Assembly (NCBI GenBank): GCA_036924285.1
Contig: JAYKYS010000001.1
Location: forward strand, 1,473,501-1,537,500
Length of the DNA stretch: 64,000 nucleotides
Direction: 5' to 3'
Origin: Asterella californica
Lineage: Eukaryota > Streptophyta > Marchantiopsida > Marchantiales > Aytoniaceae
Part shown: positions 1-10,649 of the stretch, one piece after another
How positions within the stretch are numbered: the stretch's first letter is position 1
How the letters are laid out: each line of letters opens with the position of its first letter
Made by a program: the position numbers and the translations under genes
The notes under the pieces: model-generated
Database searches by the model: none
Told to the model about the DNA's origin: nothing
The model's input: only the letters and a program-made list of their open reading frames with translations

Positions 1-1045
1 TGTCTGATAAGTTCATGTGTGTAGCTCCAAAGGTACTGTGTGTGCGGATTGGCGCCGACTGTGACGTTCCTATCTGGCGCTGGCTCTTGAAGAAAGTTTT
101 CTGTGCACTTTTTGTTGCAGTTGCTCCATGTCTGATGTAGCTTCACGGCTCTGACGAATCCCCGCAGACTCCGGTTTGATTTGAAGTTTCCTGTCCCGGT
201 TGAGATGACTTTCCCCTCGTTATCCTGCCTGAGCAGGTCCTTGTAGTGATTTGGTCATCTATGATTCCGTGAGATTGCTCCGCCGCGTCCTTTTGCTTAG
301 CTGATGCACAGTCGATCGCCTCTTCACTCTGTCCGGACCGAGCTTATTGCGCATCATTCCGAATGTCGGGTTGAATGGACTGGACCTGTTGAGCTTTTAG
401 GAGGGCCTGTAATTCCCTTACTGTGGAGCTGATGCTTTGTCGAACGCTTCTACGCATGACTACTCCTTGTCCGGGAACTATCAGCAGTGTAGGTATGATT
501 CATCTGAGCTGATTATTGATGTGTCTCGTTGCCGCTTTAACTGACTCTCGTGATTTTGTTCAAAGATTGTCACCAAATTCAGTACAGGTTGTATGACTCC
601 GTCTAGAGAGTGTTGGAATTTGCTGCATTTACGGTTTCTATTCAGGTCTTGAAAGTCGTTTAGAGGTCTGAATATCTTTTAAACAGCTCCCGTACGCATG
701 CTGTGAGTCGAAAGGGACTTAAAGGGAAAAAGGAATAAGCTCACTACAACTCCAAGATGACCTCTTTTGTTCATATCCACCTTCTGAGTCTATGCTTCTC
801 AAATTGGAGCGTCTTTTACTGGCAATCATCTGCAGGCTCGTCAAGCTGTGGGCACGTTTGCAAATCTAAGTTTCTATTCGTTTTAGAGCTAGTAAGTTAG
901 AGAGTTAGGTTTTATCCCCGACTTTCGCCCATGTTGCAGAGGCGAGGGATCGCACAGGGTAGATTTGAGATTATTAACTGAACTATAAACTGAATGAGCC
1001 TCGGTTTGTGGTGATGGTTTCTGATCAGAAGTAAAAACTTTTCAG
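1..1045. other. 5' flank and probable first exon(s) of NTH1, not resolved
   Basis: No convincing reading frame is seen. The first exon I can support (from 1046) enters in phase 0 and has no methionine, so the start codon and any organelle transit peptide should lie here. One possible first exon is ATG at 456 to a GTAGGT donor at 489, which leaves phase 0, but it is only 11 codons and I do not rely on it. Confidence 0.3.
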
Positions 1046-4000
1046 AGGCGACAAACAAAGAGGGGAAGAAAGGCATCTGTAGTTATTTCCAATGAAGATA
1101 CAAACATCGAAGAGGATCATCAAATCGTGAAGCAAGAGGTAAACGTACTGGGAGATTGTGGATGTACATCACTAACCTACCTCCAGTTGGCTTCTGAATC
1201 GGTGAAACTGATTGATATCCTCGAATATCACCTTCACTATTTTGCTCATAAGTCGTTTCGTCCCTTGTCTCAGGAATTGGTTATTAGTACCGAGAAGCTG
1301 CTGTGTGAGTATATGCCTTTACCGGCAAGTTCTTTGGAACATATTATCATGTCTTTGAATTTATTGCACGGAGCTCTCAGATTCTGTTGAATTTGTTGAA
1401 TGGATCCAATGTTTTCGCCCTCGCTGAAGTAGCTGATTCTCTGCCGTTCTTTCAGCGAGACCACCTCGATGGCAAGAGATTCTAGATGGCATCAAGACTA
1501 TGAGAGCAGGAAAAGATGCTCCAGTGGACACTATGGGCTGTGAAAAGGTCGCAGGTCTGCTACCACCAAAGGTACAAAATGGAGCAAGTAAGATTGCTCG
1601 GGCTTTACTCACATTTGATGTTGTGCAAATACGGTGTGTGTCACTGAAGCACTCTATACAGCTCGGTCGAAATCTGAAGGTCTGTTCATTGACTCATGTC
1701 ATGATCGTTGTCTCATTACGGGATCACTGTTTCATCAGTTTAGCGCTCGGTAGTCTCCAGTCATTGCTGGCTTCGGTGATAGCTTAGAGTTCCACCACAG
1801 ATTTGTAGCTTCTAGAAGCATACGGTTTACCGAAATTTCATACTATATTGTCCAGAGACCTTTGTTGGGAGAATTGCTTATAACCTCTACTTTCTTCATG
1901 GTTGACACTCTGGTGTTGCATTTGCTGGCTCGATTATTCCCGAATGCCACCTGTATGCTTCTCCAGACGATGTACCTTGTGTGTTTTGTTCATCTTTTTC
2001 TAGATATCGTGCCCTTCATGTTCTCTGCTTTTGAGACTTCTCGCTCTCGCTCTATATTATAGTTATAGTTGTTTTCTCGCATCTGTCCTTGTATTTTGTC
2101 TTACAGCCACCAGGGGCTACCATCTTGGAAATGTGCTCACCCTACACATTTCCTCTAGGCCTGACCTCACTTCTGAAACCAAGTTAGCATACATGCTACC
2201 ATCCGTTTCAAGCTTGGTGTTTGCTTAAATTGCATTCATCGTTCGTTGTCTGTTACCTCAAGTGATACGTCTAATCAAGACTCTCAAACTCTCTGGGGGT
2301 AATGTAAGGGAACATGTAGGGAACAAGAATGTGAATGCGGAACCTCTCCACTTGTGTGTTGTGGTGTTTGCTGTAGCAGCAGTCAGTTTCCTGACTTCTC
2401 CTTGAATGTTCTGTATCAGGAACGAAGATTTGCTACTCTGGTCAAAGCACTTCTATCCAGTCAGACAAAGGATGAAATAACTCACGGTAAGGTAGATGCC
2501 CAATGAAAAGTCCTGGGGATCTGTCTTACTGCTGCTTCTTTCTGTACCTGACACTACACCACATCAGACTTGATGTACATCGGCAGAGTCGGTCATTTTC
2601 ACGACCCGTAGATCTGCTTGTTTGCCGAAGTGAAGCAGTGGTTCCAGTAAGGTAGTTGGGTTCGCTCTCTCTCTCTCTCTTTCTGTGAAACTGGATGCAC
2701 GAATGATGTAGAGGTATTGCCGGGTGGTTTATTGTCCAGCGGCTGCGGCTAGGATGCAGGAGAGAGGGTTGTTGTCCATGGAAGGTTTGTGCGAAGCGGA
2801 CGAGGCCACTATAAGCGAGGCAATCTATCCGGTATCAGACTTAACCCTGATTCAAATTGTGCAATTGTCATCTTTTCTCTAAAGACCACGTGGTTCGGTA
2901 AAATTCTCATCTCAAAAGTGTGCACCTCGTCCCTCCACCTTTTACCACACTTGTGAGAGTTGTGCCCGCCGTGATTGGAATTGTGCTTACTGATTAGGTA
3001 CCGAGAAGTGATGATAGAAGGTTCAGTGATGGATCTGCACTTCGTGGGATTTCTGTGATGCGTCATGTCTGCCACGTTCCGGATCATGGGACACCTTGTC
3101 CCGTACATTAATTGATGAGGAGAGTTTGATGTCAATTTTAGGTTGGATTCTACACTAGAAAGGCTGGGTACTTGAAGAAGGTGGCATCAGTGTGCATGGA
3201 GACGTATGATGGAGATATTCCAAGTACTTTGAAAGATCTGCTCGCCCTGCCAGGCATCGGTCCCAAAATGGCCCATCTGGTATGCTGTGACGCTTAGAAA
3301 GGTGCTTTCTCGCTACATTTTGCTAAGGACTGTCGTGTTAAATATTGAGTCCGGAGTCATCCTCATAGACTTCAAACTCGAAGCCTGTCGGACTAGGTTT
3401 TTGAAGGTAGGATGCTGGAACGGGAAGCAACGTTTACCGGATTCTCAGTAGTCTACTTTACTTGACAAATTGAGCAACTTCCACTCTGCAGGTGATGAAC
3501 GTAGGCTGGGCGAATGTTCAAGGCATTTGTGTGGACACTCACGTACATCGCATATGCAACCGGCTTGAGTGGGTCCAACATCCGAAGTCTACCGCGAGAC
3601 ATCGACTGGTATGATCAGTTCTAACGGAGAAATTATGCATTTTCAGCGTAACCTCTATCATAGAACTCGTGGAAGGTCTTTGGAGCGAATATGTTTACCA
3701 CTCACCAGAAAACTGGTTTGCTTTATTGGCCGTGATGTGTCTGCTTCCTTCATTGTTGTCTTCTATCTCTGGCAGAACACAAATACTCCAGAAGAAACCA
3801 GAATGTCGTTGGAGCAATGGCTTCCGAAAGAAGAATGGAACTCCATCAATCCTCTACTGGTTCGGCCTTCCACGCCTTTCCTGGCTTGAATTCACAGGGT
3901 TTTCATGTTCAGGCTTTCGTGGTTTCTTGATGCCGGTTGGATCACTGGAAACGCCACTGACATGTCGTTGACGTCGCAGGTGGGATTTGGCCAGACCATC

Positions 4001-4279
4001 TGTACTCCCCTAAGACCACACTGTTCAGAATGTCTGATCAACCAACTTTGCCCTGCTGCATTTAGAGATCCAGGAAAGAGCCCAAGTAAGAGTCCTGCAT
4101 CTGCAAGAGTGAAAGCTCTGATGCCTCCTTCCAGTAAAAGGGAGACGAAACCCCCAGCAAAAGCCTCTATCACAGCCAATGCGGACATCCCCGCAATAGA
4201 GGAATGCATAATAGCCCCGATTTTGACAACCGGGAAAAGAATACGGAAGCAAATACTGAAGTTCGATGCAAATTTGTGA
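1046..4279 (+). CDS. NTH1: Endonuclease III homolog (NTH1), bifunctional DNA glycosylase/AP lyase, split gene; start codon not found
   Basis: This enzyme removes oxidised pyrimidines from DNA and cuts the abasic site in base-excision repair; plant homologs act in plastids and/or the nucleus. I model nine exons, all with GT/AG borders and matching phases: 1046-1138, 1274-1304, 1456-1571, 2420-2486, 2740-2831, 3142-3279, 3492-3608, 3776-3859 and 3980-4279. They join to 345 codons plus TGA. Seen in order (numbered from 1046): a basic acidic-flanked N-terminus; the plant-like [10 protein letters not shown] stretch (63-72); LLSSQTKD (91-98); the helix-hairpin-helix [11 protein letters not shown] with the expected catalytic Lys175; VDTHVHR with the catalytic Asp194, 19 residues on, a spacing like that of eukaryotic NTH1; and a [4Fe-4S] site C254-X6-C261-X2-C264-X5-C270. 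About 70 basic, Ser/Pro-rich residues follow the cluster, longer than I expect. The first two exons are the least certain; the core is secure. Confidence 0.93.
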
Positions 4280-5470
4280 ATTGAGGATCCGAATGCTCGT
4301 GAAAGTCTGGTCTTTAGTGTTGCGACTTTCGGTATTACTTGTATTATTTCCGGTTTTGAACCAAACCAAACCTGTCGGAAATTTCTGGTGAGAAGACTTT
4401 CCTGAGCACTCACTGATCACAAGTAGGAGCACTCTTAACAGTCATGAATGTGGAAGGAGGTCGTTATTCCTGTTGTCCTCCCATGTCGTTTATGAACTCA
4501 CAGCGTCCAGATTATCCCGCCGAGACAAAGTATGATGAAAGGTAACATTAGTCTATTATAGAAAGGACTTAATTTTCCCCGACAAATTTGAGCAAAAGAT
4601 ATTCAGCAGACTTGGAATCACAAGAATTAGATGCAAACCGTTGCAAAGAACTCAAGATAGTACTCAGGCGATCAAGAGTGGGAAGCGCAGAGATTGTAAA
4701 GATTTCAGTGATGTTACCAGCTATCTCGGAGATGATATTCTTTACTTCGGATCGGGTGGCAGTGTCTTTAAAACAAATTCGTAGTTAAAAAGAACATGAT
4801 CTGTTGTTTCAGTTCGTCTGTTGGAATAAAATTAAAGATTCATAATTACATTTATATCATATGACAGAGAAAGCTCGATTAAATGGTTTTGTCATATTAA
4901 ATAAAAAGGACTTGTAGTGGTAAGGGAGTGACGAAAAAGGTTCTTGCAATGCTTCACGTGAGAATTTGTCACTTCTTTTTAGCGATTCTTTACCTGAAAA
5001 ATCGTCATATCTGACGCAATTTCAACGTCATCTAATTCAAAGAGCCTCCAATTTATGCTTGCTTCGGTCTTTTGGAACTATCAAACTCAGAAAGTGACAA
5101 ACAACTCGAGCTGTTTTTAACAACGTTAAAGAACAGGTATACATGTAAGTTCACATCCTACATAAACTGGAGTGTCATTGAATAACGTGATCAAATAATG
5201 ATGACCTTTCAAGTCAAGGTACAGCGAAAACCTTTCTTGTGAATCCATTTACTTGGAATAGTAAATTATTTCATCGAGGTTATATTGTAATTAAAACATG
5301 AATTTTTATTCTTAGAACTGGAGTCAGATACTACAGATCTTTCATGTGTTATATTCTTTAACTTCATATTCTAAACAAAACACCGAAAAGATACTGGCAG
5401 ACGATCTCAGAGATGCGGAAACATCTTTTGGGTACATAAACAGAACACAAAAACACTAAACATGACAAAA
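4280..5470. other. Intergenic DNA downstream of NTH1
   Basis: No recognisable gene. The NTH1 3' UTR presumably ends here; AATAAA-type runs occur near 4826-4850 (GGAATAAAATTAAAG) and near 4898, but no cleavage site can be fixed. The rest is AT-rich with short meaningless frames. Confidence 0.4.
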
Positions 5471-5479
5471 AGGAAATTC

Positions 5480-6420
5480 TCACACTGTTGACTGGTTACG
5501 TGTTACCTTGAGTTCTTTGTAACGTTTTGTTACTGGTTCTCGTCTCGCCAGGCCTCTCGGATATATCTTGCTCGGATTGTCGACGCTTTTTCCTACTGGT
5601 CTGGCTTCTGGCTTGAGTGCTAGAGGGTTTTCAGGCCTCTGGAGACCAATCTGTGGTGCGGGTTTACCACTCGGATAACAACTCACTTCTTTTAGAGTTG
5701 TCTTCGTTCTCGCCAACGCAGATACTGATATTTTGCTTCCAAGCAACACTATCTGACTTCGCCTGTCAGTACCTGCTACGAAAGGATCCAGACCTCGTCT
5801 CTTGCTAGATACGAAGGCCCAAACCTTTGATAGACACTGCTGGTACTGCTGAACCTCTTGGAGTTGAGTTGAAGATTCACATCCAGGAGTTTTTGAATTT
5901 CCCTGGGAATGAACTCGAATCAAATGTTGGTGCAAGGAATAAGTAAAAGAAGAGAATGGCGTCGAGAGCACTTCGCTGTAAACTTAGCCAACAGCAGACA
6001 AGCTACTGAAGAGATAAGATCCGTACTTGTATACTCGTTCTCCTCCTGGGTCACTTGTCTTGTCCGTTGTGTTCATGATGGATGGTTTGATGTTGAAGAC
6101 GTTTCAGAACTTTAACTGTTTTCGTGTACTGGAACCTCGTCGGCTGGAGAGTGGTTCCGGTAACTTCTACTCGGATGTGTGTCAAGAAATCTCCTTCTTG
6201 ACGAGACGTCTTCTCCTTCGCCTATCTAGCTTGTCCACTGGCCTCGTGACATCAAGTTTGTCCAATGTGAGTGACCTGTGATAGCACGGCAAAGTTCTCT
6301 TACTTTGATGATATTCTCCGTGCTGTCTCATGTGCTGGTACAAATCATGTTTCGCGTTGAAGTTCTCTTTACTTTGAGGATACTCTCGGTGCTGCTCCTG
6401 TACAAAAGCGGCATTCATGT
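5480..6420 (-). other. Coding-like but broken stretch with degenerate short repeats
   Basis: Base composition is more balanced than the flanks. The - strand holds a 163-codon frame (5480-5971) rich in Ser, Pro, Lys and Arg, and a 78-codon frame (6182-6418) that includes a run of seven consecutive arginines. Within 6290-6450 a roughly 70-bp motif (containing AAGTTCTCT and TGCTGGTACAA) recurs imperfectly. No family motif is recognisable. It could be a decayed mobile-element ORF or unrecognised exons. Confidence 0.2.
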
Positions 6421-6670
6421 CTCATATGCTGGTACAAGATAATGTTTCGTGGTCCTGCAAGTACTTCTGCACTTACCGGTGATCCACGCTGTCAGCGCTT
6501 AAAAGTTGTTATAGATCCCTTTCATACGTTATATACACTAAAACATTATACCTGGCTCCTGCTTTCACCAAATACTGGAAGTCTGCTCACAGTGCAACGA
6601 TATGACCTCTAGCAACTGCACATTCCTTCGTCACTGCGTAGACATTTTAACTCGTTTCCTCACAAATGCC

Positions 6671-6863
6671 TATATTTGACCTGATTGTGTGGTATTCACG
6701 AGTCCCTACTTCGAAGCTGCAAGCAGAGTGAAGTTCTGTCAAGAGAAGACCGAAGATCTCCTCATGGTATATTTGACCTCATTGTCTGGTATTCACAAGT
6801 CCCTACTTCGAAGCTGCAAGCAGAGTGAAGTTCTGTCAACAGAAGACCGAAGATCTCCTCATG
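6671..6863. repeat. 97-bp tandem duplication (two copies)
   Basis: The block starting TATATTTGACCT at 6671 repeats from 6768, a period of 97 bp. The two copies differ at only a few positions by eye, so the duplication is recent. Neither copy has a convincing coding role. Confidence 0.9.
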
Positions 6864-6869
6864 GCTCGC

Positions 6870-8330
6870 AGAAACGACGAACAAGCCAGTTCCACTTTCT
6901 GTATGGAAGAATTAATTAATTACTCGTAGCTTTGTGAACACCCTAAGAGTAAAAGGAGCTGAAGCTGAGCTGTTCCTAGTCTTGATAATCTCTGACCTGA
7001 CAAATATGACAAGCTAATGCTATCTCATGCGGATGGGTGCGTGGACGTGGAACTAAATCAAGGACATGTCCTATCGTTCGTGGGAGTGGAATGGGATCCA
7101 TAAAGAAAGTCCAAGTGCAGTCCAAGTCGTGATCGATAAGAAAACCAGAAGAAGACTTTACCACTGTTAGTCCGCATGCGTGAGTAAACAAATCCGTAGT
7201 AAGCTTGTGTGATGAATAGACGAGGTGAACGCTCATTTAAATCGCCACATAAATGATGTATATACACATGCACTCGGTTGTCCGGACGGGTCCCGAGATT
7301 CTCCGGAAAGGAGAACCAACCTGCGGCAGCATGAAAGAGAGGGCTCACGAGTAGAGCCTCTCTTCGACTTTCCACTTGCTGTGAGGAACGTATGCTCTAC
7401 CTATCATGTCACGTCGGATCGAGTTCCCATAGAAAATCGATTGCAATCTTGTACGGTCCTACACCCAACTTACAGTTCTACAACTCCTCACCGTAGTCCG
7501 ACGCTCTTCCTCTTGCTTTCGACACGAGTCTAGGGTTTAGGAAGCTCAAAAGGTAAGTGCTCCCGACAACAGGCGTCTAGCTTTTTACAGCTTTTCTATC
7601 CGATACTCGGATCTCGTAGCACCGCCCTGCTGAATACCTTTAGTGTTTAAAGGTATTCAGCAAACCTAATAATTGTGCAAGGCGTAGAAAGAAGAACCTA
7701 CCCAACGGACTACGTCGGTTTCCTCGTGCTTCATTCCTCGTTGAGCGAAAAGCGGTGAAACGAGCACATCTCCATGTCGCACGTAGATGGACAGACGGTG
7801 CAAGGGCATACTCACCAAAAACTTGTGCCTGCGGGATTGCTCGCAAGCAAACATTTCCAGAATACGTGTACGTGCGTAGGAACAAGCAAACTGATCAACG
7901 ATGCTCTCTTTCATTCTTCTTCTTGGAGGGAAGGGAGAGACCGCGAGACGCGCTCAAACAATAGAGCGCAGGAAAATTCAAGATTCAAGCAAGACAGGAT
8001 AGTTTCGGACTGTCATTTCAGACCATAGAAAGACAGATTACAAGCATAAGCATATCAAGCGCGCTGGCTGGAATATGCTGGATTGGGGATTTTGAATGGA
8101 TCCAGAAGTGAAGTGCAGATAAGTGTGCCGACTGCAAAGTGAAGTCGGTGACTGTCTATGAATTACAATTTTATTACAATAATTCATAATAAAACTGTTT
8201 TACAAACAAAGTTGCGATAACAAATTAAAATCTTGTAATTTTATTTTGATTTTTTGACACAGAACATTCTCCTAGCGATTTATTACTCCACAAGAAAATC
8301 GCAAAGAGAATAATATGCATGCGAGGTCAA
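6870..8330. other. Non-coding stretch without a recognisable gene
   Basis: Moderately GC-balanced DNA with many short overlapping frames on both strands and no family motifs. It contains the hairpin at 7629-7661. From 8155 it becomes very AT-rich. Confidence 0.4.
7629..7661. repeat. Perfect 14-bp-stem hairpin
   Basis: GCTGAATACCTTTA at 7629-7642 is followed by a 5-nt loop and its exact reverse complement at 7648-7661. It is short for a microRNA foldback and lacks the T-run of a Pol III terminator. Function unknown. Confidence 0.9.
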
Positions 8331-8334
8331 CTTC

Positions 8335-8662
8335 TGAGAACTTTGGTTCGCTTGTTGGTATCAAAAAGAAAACTAAAATTAAAAATTAAAACTAAAATTT
8401 GTTGGTTAGATAAAAATTCTATACTAAATTAATAAAAAATTAAAATATTTTATAAATGTTAAATGTTAACCAGACCTGGAAACGTGAGAAGACCCAGAAA
8501 TAAACCATAAGGTCTGCTGATAAACACGCTCTCCAAAGTACATATGCAGGATGTTGAGTATCATTGATAAACCTTTGATGTGATCAACATCAAAAGTTTA
8601 ATCCATTACCTAACCCTTACCAAGTTTGCCTCTCCAGGAAGAGGTGAATATGCAAGGAAGAG
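8335..8662 (+). repeat. Hairpin-ended dispersed repeat, copy 1 (empty site)
   Basis: About 300 bp aligns with 9920-10230 plus 10621-10640: an AT-rich block, then ATAAACCATAAGG, then two hairpin-forming segments ending GCCTCTCC..GGAGAGG-like and GGTGAATATGCA. This copy has no insert between GTGAAT and ATGCAAGG, so it preserves the pre-insertion state of copy 2. Confidence 0.8.
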
Positions 8663-9329
8663 AATAGAGAGCAGTCTCGCCACAATGTGATGTGTTCGAG
8701 GTATCCTTCCGAGTCTTCCTTGTATAGATCATTAGTGACAAGCACTTTGCAGAAATGAGTTGCCGTCTGTGGAGCAAATGTGACTGTTCATCTGGAGCCA
8801 GATACTCCAGATCGTCGTTCTTCTCAAGTGTTTCCATCATGTGAAGTTCTGTTGGTGTTCACGGGGGATTCGCTTGATCAGACCCCAATCAAACGTTTGT
8901 GATCTGGTCAAGCCTTTGACGTTTGCAAATGACTAGGTTCGGCCTTTGACTGCCAGCAGTACATTTTCTTATCATAATTCTGAAGTGACCTCCACGTTGT
9001 ACTCGTTTAGTCGACTTGGATTCGCGTGGTGATGAATTAGTAAGATTAACACGAAATATTATTCGATGAGAGGTACTACAAATGAGTGTATATGATTTGT
9101 ATGTTTGAAGTCATTCGTTGTAATCAGAAATAGTTGTATTTATTAAATATCATTTATAATATATAGAGTCTACAAATCTAACAGTGTTAATAATCGATTT
9201 GATGGACTTCATGTGGAATTGTGAGATAGCATCATTCATGTAAGGATGAAATATAATGTTTTAATGAGTTTTATTTGTACATACAGTGACTTGATATCGT
9301 CATTCTGTTTGGTCATTTCTGATTAGTAT

Positions 9330-9690
9330 TGAAAGGATATATTATAACATCATTCGGGTTCAACAGACATCGAGAACATTCGAATGATAACATATTGACG
9401 TTGACCAAGTGAATAAATATTTTAATGATAGAATATTCTTGGAAATATTATAGTAATAACAACAGTATACTATCATTCGTCACAAATCCACATGGACTAT
9501 TTTTCCGATGTGCCATTCAAGGCATCGACAACCTTCGGATGATAACATATTAACGTCATTCACAAGTGAAGGAATACTTTACTGATAGAAGATATTTGTA
9601 AGATATTATTATAATAACAGTGACAAATATACTATCATTAATCGCAAATCCACATGACTACTTGTCAATTTTTCCAAAGTGCCACTCCGC
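9330..9690. repeat. Diverged ~156-bp tandem duplication
   Basis: GAATGATAACATATTGACG (from about 9382) recurs as GGATGATAACATATTAACG (from about 9537). The blocks continue in parallel through a TACTATCATT..CAAATCCACATG segment in each. Both copies are AT-rich and clearly diverged. Confidence 0.75.
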
Positions 9691-9919
9691 ATGTCAAGTC
9701 CGATGACAATCAGATGATTTGCTACTTGCAGTCAAAGGGTCCGACAAAGTCATTTGCAAATTCGGGGTCCTTACCAAAACATAAAATTTTGGTTAGGGCT
9801 TGATCCCCCGTGCTCTTGCCAGAATTTATATGCATTATAGCGTGCTGAATCTTTGGTTTCCATCCACCTAGCTTAGAGAATATTAACTTGAGTAAATTAT
9901 ATACTTGCAAGATGAAATT

Positions 9920-10640
9920 ATGGGAACTTTTGCTCGCTTGCTGTTATTGGGAAAATTCTGAAGTGTTGAGAAAAAATCCTATACCAAGTTAATGAAAAAA
10001 GTTAATATATTTTATAACTATTAACTATTAGCTCAATCTGGAAAATGCAAGAAACCCGAACATAAACCATAAGGGGAGCGCTGTGAGACGCGCTCCCCTA
10101 GGTACATACCCGGTCGTCATTAGATAATAAATCGAAAGTTTGATTTATTACCTACTCCTTCCCATCCGAAGGTAATAAATTAATCCTCTGTATATTTGCC
10201 TCTCCCATCGAACTATGGAGGTGAATAATACAGAAAATTGCTTGATCACACCCACAGTACGTTCCCTGCGCTTGATCACACCTCTCTTACGGTTTAGTTT
10301 AGTCGCTTGATCACACCCCTAACTGGGGTCAAGTTGTAAAACCGGTAACTTGTCCATGTCACATTTACATGTCAGCTCCAGCTGGATCGAACTACAGGCC
10401 TGCAGCAACGGAAAGTGCTTCATACATTGTACTTCCCGTTCTTTTGTTGACACGTTCATCATCTCGAACAGTGAAATCGGGCTTACATGTCAGCTGAGTT
10501 GGCCACGTAACCGGGTTCGCTGTTTGAAACCAGTCAGGGGTGTGATCAAGCGACTAAACTCTAAGACGGGTGTGATCAAGCGCAGGGAACGTACTGGGGG
10601 TGTGATCAAGCAATTTTCTGGTGAATAATATGCAGGGAAG
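9920..10640 (+). repeat. Hairpin-ended dispersed repeat, copy 2, interrupted by a TIR transposon
   Basis: Homologous to 8335-8662. It carries a strong hairpin AGGGGAGCGC..GCGCTCCCCT (10072-10081 and 10090-10099), a second imperfect hairpin at about 10148-10180, and the GCCTCTCC..GGAGG terminal hairpin. The repeat is split at 10230/10621 by the 390-bp element 10231-10620 and its 10-bp target duplication. Confidence 0.8.
10231..10620. mobile_element. Non-autonomous TIR DNA transposon (Mutator-like MITE or foldback element)
   Basis: Terminal inverted repeats of about 95 bp start CAGAAAATTGCTTGATCACA on both strands. Each arm contains three spaced copies of the motif (CG)CTTGATCACACC. The element is bounded by the 10-bp direct repeat GTGAATAATA (10221-10230 and 10621-10630). 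Long TIRs with a 9-11 bp target duplication fit Mutator-like elements. There is no transposase frame, so movement would need an enzyme supplied elsewhere. Internal ORFs only reflect the arms. Confidence 0.85.
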
Positions 10641-10649
10641 ACGCCTTTT

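Noticed and set aside
3892..4413. 173-codon - strand frame opposite the last NTH1 exon
   Set aside because: It lies antisense to a well-supported exon with the iron-sulfur site and has no motif of its own.
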